A model generated the notes under the pieces. That model saw nothing but the letters and a program-made list of their open reading frames with translations, searched no databases and was not told the origin of the DNA. From Candidatus Competibacteraceae bacterium (GTDB lineage Bacteria > Bacteroidota > Bacteroidia > CAIKAF01): a stretch of DNA of 64,000 bases. The stretch is from contig JACSSC010000039.1 in NCBI GenBank assembly GCA_014879445.1, positions 82,757 to 146,756 of the forward strand, given 5' to 3'. Both the position numbers and the translations under genes were made by a program. This document shows, in pieces, positions 46,001-53,841 of this stretch (its first letter is position 1; each line of letters opens with the position of its first letter).

Positions 46001-49000
46001 TATAAACGATTGTCTTTAATGGTTGTGAAATGAATGCTGAAGTTGCCCCTATGCTCTTCTTTAACCGGAATAGTAATGACTTTTTGTGATTGATTGAGCG
46101 AAATAATTTCTGTATGAATCATGTTGTTTTTATGCTCTACCTCCATTAATATTCTTATATCTTTTGCATTTGACGATATGAGATAAGATGCATTATCGCC
46201 CGGCTCACAATAATTCTTAAGTGGCACTACCTGAAAATATCCTGTGCTAAATGTGCTGCTCTTTTTCTCATCATATACGGTAATGAGTTTTTTGAAATTT
46301 GATGATTTGCCATATTTGTCTGAAACAACGGCTTCCAGCAAATAGATGCCCGGCTCTAAATTTGCAATCTTACTGGGGCGAAGTATGTTGTTTTTAATAC
46401 TGAATCCGGATTGCAGTATTGTAATTTCGCGTTTCCAGTTCACCGGATTTTCTTCATCGGCATAGGATAAGTTGGGGAAGCGTGATTGGAAGGTTTTTTC
46501 ATCCATTACGGGCTGGTCAACACGTGTCCAACCTTTTTGCTTTATCAAACGGGATGTTGGACTGAGGCGTGTAATGCTAAACTGCCCTTCATTGTGTTGA
46601 GGGAAATATTCGTGATTGAGCACTTCCAGTTTGTATGCATTTGTATCATGCCTGCTGATGCGCTCAGGCAGTGTGGAAGATATGTATAATGATGAATAAC
46701 CGGCTCGGATGTATTTAAATCCAGAACGTGTTTCACCATTGATGTCGGTTACATTCACTTCTACCGTATAGTCAAAAAATGGCTCCCATTCGGTATTTAC
46801 ACGTTTGTCGGGGATGGCTTCAAATTCAAAACGAAATTTTCCTTTCTCATCGGTTGCCGAAGTGCCGTGTGTGATTTCCATTTGTGAACTTTTCCAATAA
46901 AATCCAGGTCTCCACCAATATATCCAGTCAGGAAATCGCACATTGCGATATACCCGATAGCTAACATTGGCACCGTCTATCGGATATCCTGCCAATGCGT
47001 TTGCATATCCTTCAATTGAAATTTTATCTCCCAGCTTGTATTCTGTTTTTACCGTATCGAATTTGACATCAAATTTAGGTCGCTTGTATTCTTCAACCGA
47101 AAAATACGCCGTTCCACCATTATTGCCTAAATGCCACTGGCCTGTTAACCGCCCCTGTGGTATCACAAAACTTCCTGAAAAAGTGCCGTATTCATTGCTT
47201 TCAACATTTATCTTATCCACTTCTTCGTAGTTGGGGTCAACTATGGATACTTTTGTTTTATAGTGAGTTACGATTTTTGATATATCGTTTTGTGTATTGA
47301 TGACAATGCCTTTGAAGTGTACGGTTTGCCCCGGACGATAAATGCCACGATCTAAAAAATAATGTACCGAAATACCTTTGTCTTGATAATATCCGTACCA
47401 ATCTTTATACTGATATAACTGGCTATTGGAAACGTATCGATCATTCCCCTTTCTAAACTCAATGTGAAAGTAGGAATAACTGTCTTTGCCTATATACGGA
47501 ATGCGAACATCGCCATTTTTGCCGGTTTTAAATGTGCGTACTTTTTTTCTGAAATATCTTCTTTGTGAATAGTTATACTCTTCTTGAAAAATATTTACAT
47601 CTGCTTTTGCAACAGGTGTGCCTGTCTTTCGATTCATGATGAGCAATGTGTTTTCTGAGTAATTATTTTCCTGTCGGCTTATATGCATTAAGTCGCTTAC
47701 CCAAAATGTAGAATAGGTAAGTGCATTGTTTTGAAATGAAAATTCAGCTCCATCCGATGCCATGAGTATGTAAAAACCATAGGATTGTGGCTGTATTGAA
47801 ATCTCAGTTGTATGATGATGATAATCTTCGGCACCTGTGAGCTTTTGATCCCATTGTTGAATAAGTGGCTGTTGAGTGATGAAGAAATAAATGCTGTCGT
47901 ATCGGTTTCTTTCGTTTTGATAAATCCAGTTGTAGTAATTATCGTAATCTACTTTGTATAATCTAAAATGAAGTTGTTTGAGATTGCGATATTTGATAAG
48001 TGCAGGAATAAATTCAGATGAAGGATTTCCGTTTTCTGTCTGAATCGAAACAGACGGCATTTTGATTTGTGTAGCCAGATATCTTGCATTGTTGGCGCCT
48101 AACGTTTTGTTATATTTTTCATCGGCTTGTTGACAATAGTTAAATGCTGTGATATAATCGGTTTTGTGTTGGGAGGTTGTTTCCTGAAACGGATTATATT
48201 TTTCTGCTCGGCCATGATAATACAACGCCAACTGATACAGCACTTCTGCACAAACATCAGAGCCGGAATAAGTATGAACAAGACCTTCAAGTCGTCTGAG
48301 ATATAAACTGTCTTTTTCTGTATTTACGGCATTTGAATGTAAAAATGATAACCTGTCTGATTCAATATACACAATGGCATCAGTGTTTTGCTTTTTGAGA
48401 TGGAATGACAAAAGTTTTTGATAGGTAATGAGCGCATGATAAAAATGGCTAAGGGTGTCACGTGTTTCAATCGGCAGAAGCACAAAAGCATCGCTTTTGT
48501 CGAAGAATCGCGAATCGTTCAGTTCAAATTCATAAGCGGGTTTGGTTAATCCCGATTCATTATTTTTATAAAAGCTCAGAGCACGGTGTGCCAGGAAATC
48601 ATATAACGTGGGGCGTCGTTGCCTTAATGAATCATCTCCTGTCAGTATGGCATCATATCGGTCTATAGGAATGTTTTGCAGTAAATTTTCCTGAGTAATC
48701 GACTGCTTGTATGAGTTAAATGTTTCTGAAATAATTTTATTTAAATCCCATGTTAGCACATCATCCTGATCGAATGATGTGGTTTGAGTTCGTTCATAAA
48801 ATCGCCAACGGTTTTGTTGATAAAATGTCCATAGCATTTGCGCCCTGATGGAGTGTAAAATCTGGAGATACGGACTTTCTGCTTGTTTGATTTCTTTGTT
48901 TACATTTTCAAAATTTATACGAAAGGCATCTTCCTGAAGTGTTTCGTTATATTTCAACAGATGTAATAATGATTTGATACGCTGAGGATGATTTTTTTCG

Positions 49001-49224
49001 CCTGATGCCAGCGTGAAAATTTCGTCAACAACTTTTTTCGACGATTCGGTAAGTCCTAATGCTTCCAGCGAGTCCACTTTTTTCCATAATGAATCGTATG
49101 GGTTGATAACAAACAATCGCTTCATCGGATTCCATTCCGGATTGATTAAACTCATAGAATATAGGGCGATTGCGCTTCCGGCAACGATGATGAGCAGCAG
49201 GCGGAGAGATTTTACTTTATTCAT
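43057..49224 (-). CDS. Bacterial alpha-2-macroglobulin family protein with thioester motif
   Basis: 2055 residues. An N-terminal signal anchor (LRLLLIIVAGSAIALYSMSLI) leads into a long helical region (about 30-400), then macroglobulin-type beta-sandwich domains including the MG2 signature DRGIYRPGQTVHFKGIV near 625. A charged, low-complexity segment at about 1225-1270 (KKGEARAEEQESSDKS) resembles a bait loop; FFYPHLQTNEEGEVVFSFKMP follows at about 1284. The thioester motif CSEQ is intact (Cys1512, Gln1515), in the alpha/alpha-toroid domain. Bacterial A2Ms trap foreign proteases at the envelope. E. coli-type members pair with PBP1C, but no pbpC lies within reach here. Divergent from the next gene. 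Confidence 0.92.
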   Translation of the reverse strand: MNKVKSLRLLLIIVAGSAIALYSMSLINPEWNPMKRLFVINPYDSLWKKVDSLEALGLTESSKKVVDEIFTLASGEKNHPQRIKSLLHLLKYNETLQEDAFRINFENVNKEIKQAESPYLQILHSIRAQMLWTFYQQNRWRFYERTQTTSFDQDDVLTWDLNKIISETFNSYKQSITQENLLQNIPIDRYDAILTGDDSLRQRRPTLYDFLAHRALSFYKNNESGLTKPAYEFELNDSRFFDKSDAFVLLPIETRDTLSHFYHALITYQKLLSFHLKKQNTDAIVYIESDRLSFLHSNAVNTEKDSLYLRRLEGLVHTYSGSDVCAEVLYQLALYYHGRAEKYNPFQETTSQHKTDYITAFNYCQQADEKYNKTLGANNARYLATQIKMPSVSIQTENGNPSSEFIPALIKYRNLKQLHFRLYKVDYDNYYNWIYQNERNRYDSIYFFITQQPLIQQWDQKLTGAEDYHHHTTEISIQPQSYGFYILMASDGAEFSFQNNALTYSTFWVSDLMHISRQENNYSENTLLIMNRKTGTPVAKADVNIFQEEYNYSQRRYFRKKVRTFKTGKNGDVRIPYIGKDSYSYFHIEFRKGNDRYVSNSQLYQYKDWYGYYQDKGISVHYFLDRGIYRPGQTVHFKGIVINTQNDISKIVTHYKTKVSIVDPNYEEVDKINVESNEYGTFSGSFVIPQGRLTGQWHLGNNGGTAYFSVEEYKRPKFDVKFDTVKTEYKLGDKISIEGYANALAGYPIDGANVSYRVYRNVRFPDWIYWWRPGFYWKSSQMEITHGTSATDEKGKFRFEFEAIPDKRVNTEWEPFFDYTVEVNVTDINGETRSGFKYIRAGYSSLYISSTLPERISRHDTNAYKLEVLNHEYFPQHNEGQFSITRLSPTSRLIKQKGWTRVDQPVMDEKTFQSRFPNLSYADEENPVNWKREITILQSGFSIKNNILRPSKIANLEPGIYLLEAVVSDKYGKSSNFKKLITVYDEKKSSTFSTGYFQVVPLKNYCEPGDNASYLISSNAKDIRILMEVEHKNNMIHTEIISLNQSQKVITIPVKEEHRGNFSIHFTTIKDNRLYTQSESVHVPYTNKMLKLKFATFRNEMLPGSQEEWKITVADYQGGKAAAEMLVSMYDASLDAFVPNNWWFSAEKWHYTNKQWNSNDHLHMAYSSLLTHRWHNRFRMRAPMYEYLHTFGFRMMSDYYGYWGSEFDDIVLMDGEFMAVTGNVSETTIAQSPGKKGEARAEEQESSDKSGGLLEKSKDEDYRTTDTRKLNGQDQQVQIRSNFNETAFFYPHLQTNEEGEVVFSFKMPESITEWNFNAFAHTKDLKSGTLSEKVVTKKKLMVNSFAPRFFREGDKIIFSTKVTNISGSDLQVKTTLVLTDALTGKDLNSVCGVSSVALTKSIKKDKSEPFMWEIKIPEGVYAITYRIVAQGGEHSDGEEMTIPVLSNRMLVTESQPLHIKGKGEKKFTFEKLTRSGSSSTLAHHRVTLEFTSHPVWYAIQALPYMMEFPYECSEQTFNRLYANTLAHHIVESHPRIKNVFEIWSKQQPNALLSNLEKNQELKEVILQETPWVMDAKNESERKQRIALLFDFNRMANEKQRTVQKLIRMQSPNGGWPWFEGGPDNRFITQYIVTGFGKLHKTGITDNHHSLTSALQKAIVYLDERILEDYQYLLRYKVDLTKKQIGYHQIQYLYARSFFNHVELNARHKEAWKYYMQQAQTYWNTESMFMKAMIAISLHRNTDKSTPKLILQSLKENAIRHDELGMYWKQNQAMYWYEAPIEMQALMIEAFAEIEGDVSIVDDLKLWLLKNKQTNDWKTTKATADACYALLINGSNWLTETELAVIELGDITVNPNQKTDIQQESGTGYIKTSWSGKDIKPGMGHITVKKNTEGPAWGAVYWQYFENLDKITSASTQIKISKKLFKQEHSDRGPVIKPVTDKTVLLPGDKIKVRIELSTDRHLEYVHMKDMRASAFEPENVFSGYKWQDGFGYYEATKDAATHIFIEYLPRGTYVFEYPVRVTHEGIFSNGITTLQCMYAPEFSSHSEGILVKTGK

Positions 49225-49331
49225 TTTTGCAAAGATTTGGTTCTATTACACCTTATGATGTTGTTGGTTCATTTGCTAGTAAAAGTAAAATGAATTACAC
49301 ATTTAGGCGTATATTCGTAAAAAATTAACAC

Positions 49332-50564
49332 GTGAGCTTACTGCTAACCAATACGTATTTTGGGGGTAACAACCGAAAACTGATTGAAACCATTCGTCTT
49401 CCTTTACCCCGCGAAATGGCTATTTATTCGGCAGCGATGAATCAGTCGGGTATTCGTCATACTTTGTATGATACCCTCCTGGTTGATTGGGTTTCTTTTA
49501 AGCAATATTTATTTACACAACGCTTTGAGCGAATATGTTTATTCCTGCCCAAAGGTACGGTAGAAATGGCCGTTGAAATGATTCGATATGTTCGTGCCGA
49601 AGAGGAATTGAAGAATACATCGTTTGTCGTAATGGGGCCGGGCGCTGTTGGTTATGAAGACGACTTGTTTGATGCCAGCGTTTCAGTTATTCTTTATGAG
49701 TCCAACGAGCATACCTTGGTATCTTTGATTCAGATATTACAAACGCCTTTTAATCCTTTTCTAGACCAAGCCAAAGGGATTAAGTTTCGTAATATCTTGG
49801 GCAAAATGATTACGCAGCCCGTTGGCGAAAGAGTAATGCGTGATTATCCACCCGATTTTCAAGGTATTTCGATCAAAAAATATCTTAAGGGTTCTTTGGA
49901 TTATTTGATACATATTTCAGGGCCTCAGGTTTTGCTTTCCACATCTCCGGAAGAAGCATTGATTGAGAAACATTATGTAGAGAAAGTTTTGGGCCTCAAT
50001 GCTTGGATTAGCATTGACGATACCAATGATTTTCTTTCCCGTTTGTCGTATGTTCCAGCTACCCATGCTCAAATTTTTTCTCATATTATGTTGCGTGTTG
50101 ATGACAAACCAAATTTGTCGCCACTTGCTAAAATTAATTGTACAGCTCTTGCTCTTCGATGCAATGTAAACCGATTTTTTGAAATGCTGTCCGAACTTGG
50201 ATATCTATCAGAATCTATACAGATGTTTTCAGCATCAACCACTACATTGCGATTTATGCCTGAAATTGCCTACGAATGGCCTGCTTCAATTACATTAAAA
50301 ACTTTGTACGGTTTTTGTAAGCAACACCCCGAAATAAGTATTCAACTGGTATCGAGTGAGCAATGTTTGGCAGAATTGTGGGAGACATCCGACCGAAATA
50401 CCTTAAAAAAGTATCTGCGCTTGTCGCGAAAAATTGAAAAAATGAATCAATATATACAAACCTTGCAGCTTATAGCTTCAGAAAATAGCAAGTGGAAATG
50501 GATTAAACCATCCTACTATATGGCTCATATTCGTGGCTTTTATCAATCACTAACTACTTCATGA
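49332..50564 (+). CDS. B12-binding/radical-SAM-like protein lacking the catalytic Cys motif
   Basis: 410 residues from a GTG start. The N-terminal third looks like the Rossmann-type cobalamin-binding domain of B12-dependent radical SAM enzymes (two-layer FVVMGPGAVGYEDD...YESNEHTLVSLIQ) and is followed by the usual linker (GIKFRNILGKMI...RDYPPDF). In such enzymes a CxxxCxxC cluster comes next; here the sequence runs HISGPQVLLSTSPEEALIEK with no Cys triad, then SPEE...GLNAWISIDDTN, which resembles the post-motif segment. No DxHxxG cobalamin motif is seen either. The frame is intact over its length, so it looks like a neofunctionalised relative. The next gene overlaps by 4 bp (ATGA). Function unknown. 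Confidence 0.6.
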   Translation: MSLLLTNTYFGGNNRKLIETIRLPLPREMAIYSAAMNQSGIRHTLYDTLLVDWVSFKQYLFTQRFERICLFLPKGTVEMAVEMIRYVRAEEELKNTSFVVMGPGAVGYEDDLFDASVSVILYESNEHTLVSLIQILQTPFNPFLDQAKGIKFRNILGKMITQPVGERVMRDYPPDFQGISIKKYLKGSLDYLIHISGPQVLLSTSPEEALIEKHYVEKVLGLNAWISIDDTNDFLSRLSYVPATHAQIFSHIMLRVDDKPNLSPLAKINCTALALRCNVNRFFEMLSELGYLSESIQMFSASTTTLRFMPEIAYEWPASITLKTLYGFCKQHPEISIQLVSSEQCLAELWETSDRNTLKKYLRLSRKIEKMNQYIQTLQLIASENSKWKWIKPSYYMAHIRGFYQSLTTS

Positions 50565-51319
50565 TGATTAAATGTGTATCTTTCATTATTTTATTTGTTA
50601 TTTCATCTTATTTGATGGGGCAAACATCTGAAGTGCCAAAGGGATACAAATACAATAATTACTTTTCATTGGCCGGCATGGCGGGTAGCGATATGTATGG
50701 TGGGACGGCAGCATGGACACATTTTCATCGTGTATCAAAAAATCGTAGTCAACTTAAATTAGGTTATGGTATCAGGTTGCATGCTCTTTTCGGTGTAAAT
50801 AGAAAATTAGTGACGGCACCTGCCAAACTTACACGAGGGGTTACCGGCCCAATTGCTATCTTCTCTGATAAACAGAAAAATAATTATGACACGATATCAG
50901 TGTCTCGGCCACAAACCAATGCTATCAATGTTTTTTTTACCATTCAATATACATTTGCACGAAGATGGGATTTGGGTTTTGTGCTTGATTTGGCCGGTAT
51001 GAGCTTCGGCCCCAAGCAGGTTGCAACATATGTTTCTTCACAAAACCAACCCGGTGATTATACCCAGGCGCAGAATGCCTATCCATCAGGATTTAATCTC
51101 TTGCTCTTAGGTGATAATAATATAGGCACACTGAGTACGGATTTATATCTTCGATTTTGGATTACCAATAAGTGGGCTGTAACCGGGAGTGTTCAATATG
51201 TGTATAACGAATTTACTACTGTTAATTTACTGCGTTTGGATAATGACCGTTTTCGCGACCAGCTTTTTATGGGTAGTTTGGGGGTTACGTTTTGCCCCTG
51301 GCGCTCGGAGACATTCTGA
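50561..51319 (+). CDS. Predicted outer-membrane beta-barrel protein, unknown
   Basis: 252 residues with a signal peptide (CVSFIILFVISSYLMGQ) and alternating aromatic/hydrophobic strands typical of an outer-membrane barrel (LKLGYGIRLHALFGVN, INVFFTIQYTFARRWDLGFVLDLAG, STDLYLRFWITNKWAVTGSVQYVYNEF; quoted in short parts). It ends in a strand with Phe at the terminus (WRSETF), a common barrel-assembly signal. Its ATG overlaps the upstream TGA, so translation is likely coupled to the radical-SAM-like protein. I cannot name a family. It precedes yceI by 54 bp. Confidence 0.6.
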   Translation: MMIKCVSFIILFVISSYLMGQTSEVPKGYKYNNYFSLAGMAGSDMYGGTAAWTHFHRVSKNRSQLKLGYGIRLHALFGVNRKLVTAPAKLTRGVTGPIAIFSDKQKNNYDTISVSRPQTNAINVFFTIQYTFARRWDLGFVLDLAGMSFGPKQVATYVSSQNQPGDYTQAQNAYPSGFNLLLLGDNNIGTLSTDLYLRFWITNKWAVTGSVQYVYNEFTTVNLLRLDNDRFRDQLFMGSLGVTFCPWRSETF

Positions 51320-51373
51320 TAAAATGAACATGTTTCATTTTGGATTGTTTGGTATTCAAAATAAATTCTTGCC

Positions 51374-51919
51374 ATGAATATAAAATCATATTACGCTTTT
51401 GTACTCTTTCTGCTTGTCTCTTTTAATAATTCTATAGCCCAGGATGAGTGGATGGTGAAATCAGGAGATGAAGAAATCCGATTTAAAATTAAAAACATGG
51501 GTTTTTGGGTAAAAGGAAGCTTTACCGGTCTTCAGGCCACTATTCGTTTTAATCCAAACAATTTATCTCAGGCATATATGGAAGCACATTTGGGAGCAGC
51601 TTCAGTTAATACCGGCATGGGCGCACGTGATAAACATTTACGCGAAGCTGATTTTTTTGATGTGGCACAATACCCATTTATAGTTTTTACATCTAAAAAA
51701 ATTTCTTCTTCAGGTAAAGGTTATCAGATGGAAGGAGAGCTTACCATGAAAGGACAAAGTCAACCTTTATCATTCGGATTTGTTTTTGCAGGTGATGCAC
51801 ACAGAGGTGTGTTGCGTGCTTCTTTTGAAGTTGACAGAACGGCATTTGGAATAGGTAGTTCTTCCGGCAGCATGGGCAAAATGGTGAAAGTGGAGGTTTC
51901 TGTTCCTGTGCTGAACTGA
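51374..51919 (+). CDS. YceI family lipocalin-like periplasmic protein
   Basis: 181 residues: signal peptide (YYAFVLFLLVSFNNSIAQ), then the YceI barrel with DKHLREADFFDVAQYPFIVF (20-residue hallmark, read in part), GELTMKGQSQPLSF and DRTAFGIGSS. YceI proteins bind isoprenoid or amphiphilic ligands in the periplasm and often accompany respiratory or stress genes. It is 54 bp after the barrel gene, likely in the same run, and converges with the cytochrome maturation genes only 5 bp beyond its stop. Confidence 0.9.
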   Translation: MNIKSYYAFVLFLLVSFNNSIAQDEWMVKSGDEEIRFKIKNMGFWVKGSFTGLQATIRFNPNNLSQAYMEAHLGAASVNTGMGARDKHLREADFFDVAQYPFIVFTSKKISSSGKGYQMEGELTMKGQSQPLSFGFVFAGDAHRGVLRASFEVDRTAFGIGSSSGSMGKMVKVEVSVPVLN

Positions 51920-51924
51920 TTTTA

Positions 51925-52428
51925 TTAAGAAATTCGACTTATTTTTCTGTCTAAATAGAATAAATATCCGATTACCACAGTAAACAAAATGGCAACAACA
52001 GCAATTACTACCCATATTTTTCCATTTTTTCGCCAAAATGTTGCCATCTCAATCTTATCTGCACTTGCATAAATAACAATCTGTTTCTCTTTATTCTCAA
52101 TTCTAATGGTATTGATGAACCATTCGTTATCAGAAGCAAAGGTTTTTATTTCTACCAATAATGATGAAGTAAGTAATAAAGGGTTTTCAGAAATCAATAC
52201 GGCATTGTCGGTGAATAATAATCCGTTGGAAGATAGAATGCTCTTGTTTTCATCAGTAATCTGAAATTTGACAATGCCTCCATTGAGTTTATTGAGATTA
52301 ATTAATGTGTCGCCTGGTTGTAGTACAGTTGTACTTGTTTGAGATACAGATAATGAGTCGTTTGTTTGTGCCAATGCAATTTTAAGCCCAAACAGTGAAA
52401 TGATACATACAGCGAGATATGATTTCAT
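51925..52428 (-). CDS. Periplasmic domain fused to a CcmD-like membrane tail
   Basis: 167 residues from the Met at 52428, which leaves a 10-bp gap after ccmC; the track start overlaps ccmC. A signal peptide (YLAVCIISLFGLKIALAQ) is followed by a beta-rich, unassigned domain of about 100 residues, then KIWVVIAVVAILFTVVIGYLFYLDRKISRI (read in parts), which matches the single helix plus LDRKIS tail of CcmD. CcmD is a short protein of the haem-handling Ccm system that releases holo-CcmE. Here the CcmD segment is attached to an extra exported domain of unknown role. Position behind ccmB and ccmC supports a Ccm function. Confidence 0.68.
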   Translation of the reverse strand: MKSYLAVCIISLFGLKIALAQTNDSLSVSQTSTTVLQPGDTLINLNKLNGGIVKFQITDENKSILSSNGLLFTDNAVLISENPLLLTSSLLVEIKTFASDNEWFINTIRIENKEKQIVIYASADKIEMATFWRKNGKIWVVIAVVAILFTVVIGYLFYLDRKISRIS

Positions 52429-52438
52429 GGAAATGAAT

Positions 52439-53095
52439 TTATTGTTTTTTTGATTGAATACGTAAAATGCGAATTTGAATTTGAGAAATCCAAACACCGA
52501 TTAGCGTCCATGACAAAATGGATAAATAAAAAACGGTCCGCATGGCTGGAGCCAGGTCATATTTCCCAAATCCGGGATTGCCTCCTTTGCCTGGATGCAG
52601 CGAGTCGTTGATGCGAGGGAGGATGCCAAGCAGCACAAACATGAGGGCAAATGCAAAAATGTTGTAAACAGCTGAAAGTCGTGCTTTTTTTTGCTCATCT
52701 TTAACAGAGTTGCGAAGGATGAAATATGCCAGATAACTCAAGATGGTTATGGCTGCACCGTTAAGTTGTGGATCGTTTACCCACGGTGTACCCCATGTAT
52801 TATTGGCCCAAACCATACCGGTAAATATGCCGATAAATCCAAACATCAGTGCTGTTTTGGCATACATTGCCGCTCTGTAGTCATGCAGCAACTGATTGCT
52901 TCCTAAATATCGAATGGAATTTACAAACGAAACAATAAATAATATCATCATGCTAAACCACATGGTAACATGAAAATATAGATTGCGGATGGTTTCGTGC
53001 AGAATGGTTTGAACAGATACTTCACCCAAAAAGGCAAATGGTATGGCGTAAGCCATGGCAAACAAAGGGATGAATTTCCACCAATTCTTTTTCAT
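52439..53095 (-). CDS. ccmC: Cytochrome c maturation protein CcmC
   Basis: 218 residues from the Met at 53095; the track start overlaps ccmB. A haem-handling inner-membrane protein with six helices. The tryptophan-rich WWD segment reads VWANNTWGTPWVNDPQLNGA, and the flanking His residues are in NLYFHVTMW and INDSLHPGKGG, as in Bacteroidota CcmC (the WxND form is common in this phylum). CcmC loads haem onto CcmE in the periplasm. It is 10 bp downstream of ccmB and 10 bp upstream of the CcmD-like gene. ccmA and ccmE are not in the window. Confidence 0.88.
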   Translation of the reverse strand: MKKNWWKFIPLFAMAYAIPFAFLGEVSVQTILHETIRNLYFHVTMWFSMMILFIVSFVNSIRYLGSNQLLHDYRAAMYAKTALMFGFIGIFTGMVWANNTWGTPWVNDPQLNGAAITILSYLAYFILRNSVKDEQKKARLSAVYNIFAFALMFVLLGILPRINDSLHPGKGGNPGFGKYDLAPAMRTVFYLSILSWTLIGVWISQIQIRILRIQSKKQ

Positions 53096-53105
53096 GTATG
53101 CTACA

Positions 53106-53798
53106 TTATTCGCGCCAAAGGTAGGGAAATAAAATGACTGAAAGAGCAATAATCATCAGGTCTATTCCTCCAATGGCATAAACGTATTTGGCATACTGAT
53201 TCCAGCTTAATCCATCGGCAATAAGCTTGCTGGCTCTTATAACAGTAATTAATAATGGAATCATGATGGGGAAGCCCAATACTGAAATAAGCCCCATGGA
53301 ATTTCCAGTTCGGGATGCAATGGCCGAAACCATTGTAAAAAGAGAAGAAATACCGATACTGCCTATACTCAATACCAACATGAACGAAGAAAGTTGAGTT
53401 AATGGAATATGATTGCCCAATACAATGCTATAAACCCCAAAACTCAATGAGGATAATGCCAGCAAAAAAAAAGCATTGTATAAGATTTTTGCTGAAATAA
53501 TGGCTACAGGATCGGCCAATTGATAATAATAATACTGACGGGCAGGCGGCTCAGAATTGAATGTTCGGCTAACGGCATTAACAGACGAAAATATAATGAT
53601 AATCCACAATAAAGCATTCCAAACTGAAATTTCGGGTATGGATGTGAAAGATTGATAGCAGATAAATACAGTAGAAAAAACATAAAGAAGTACACTGTTG
53701 AGTGCATTCATGTTTCTAAATTCTAATGTGGTTTCTTTCCACAGCAGAATAGAAATCTGTTTGAATAGTGATTTGATATCCGAATTCATCTTGCTCAT
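53106..53798 (-). CDS. ccmB: Haem exporter membrane protein CcmB
   Basis: 230 residues, six helices, all typical of CcmB: LLWKETTLEFRNMNALNSVLLYVF, the conserved FNSEPPARQYYYYQLADP loop and PIMIPLLITVIRASKL (read in parts). CcmB is the membrane part of the CcmAB ABC transporter that works with CcmC and CcmD in delivering haem for c-type cytochromes. The gene is followed 10 bp later by ccmC. No CcmA ATPase gene is adjacent. The two-haem cytochrome at 19-20 kb would require this system. Confidence 0.88.
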   Translation of the reverse strand: MSKMNSDIKSLFKQISILLWKETTLEFRNMNALNSVLLYVFSTVFICYQSFTSIPEISVWNALLWIIIIFSSVNAVSRTFNSEPPARQYYYYQLADPVAIISAKILYNAFFLLALSSLSFGVYSIVLGNHIPLTQLSSFMLVLSIGSIGISSLFTMVSAIASRTGNSMGLISVLGFPIMIPLLITVIRASKLIADGLSWNQYAKYVYAIGGIDLMIIALSVILFPYLWRE

Positions 53799-53841
53799 AT
53801 ACCCGTTAACGGGTCAAAGATAATCAATCTGTTGGATGGTT

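Noticed and set aside
52446-53095. Degenerate WWD motif in CcmC as a sign of decay
   Set aside because: WVNDPQLNGA is close to the usual Bacteroidota form, so it is normal for the phylum.
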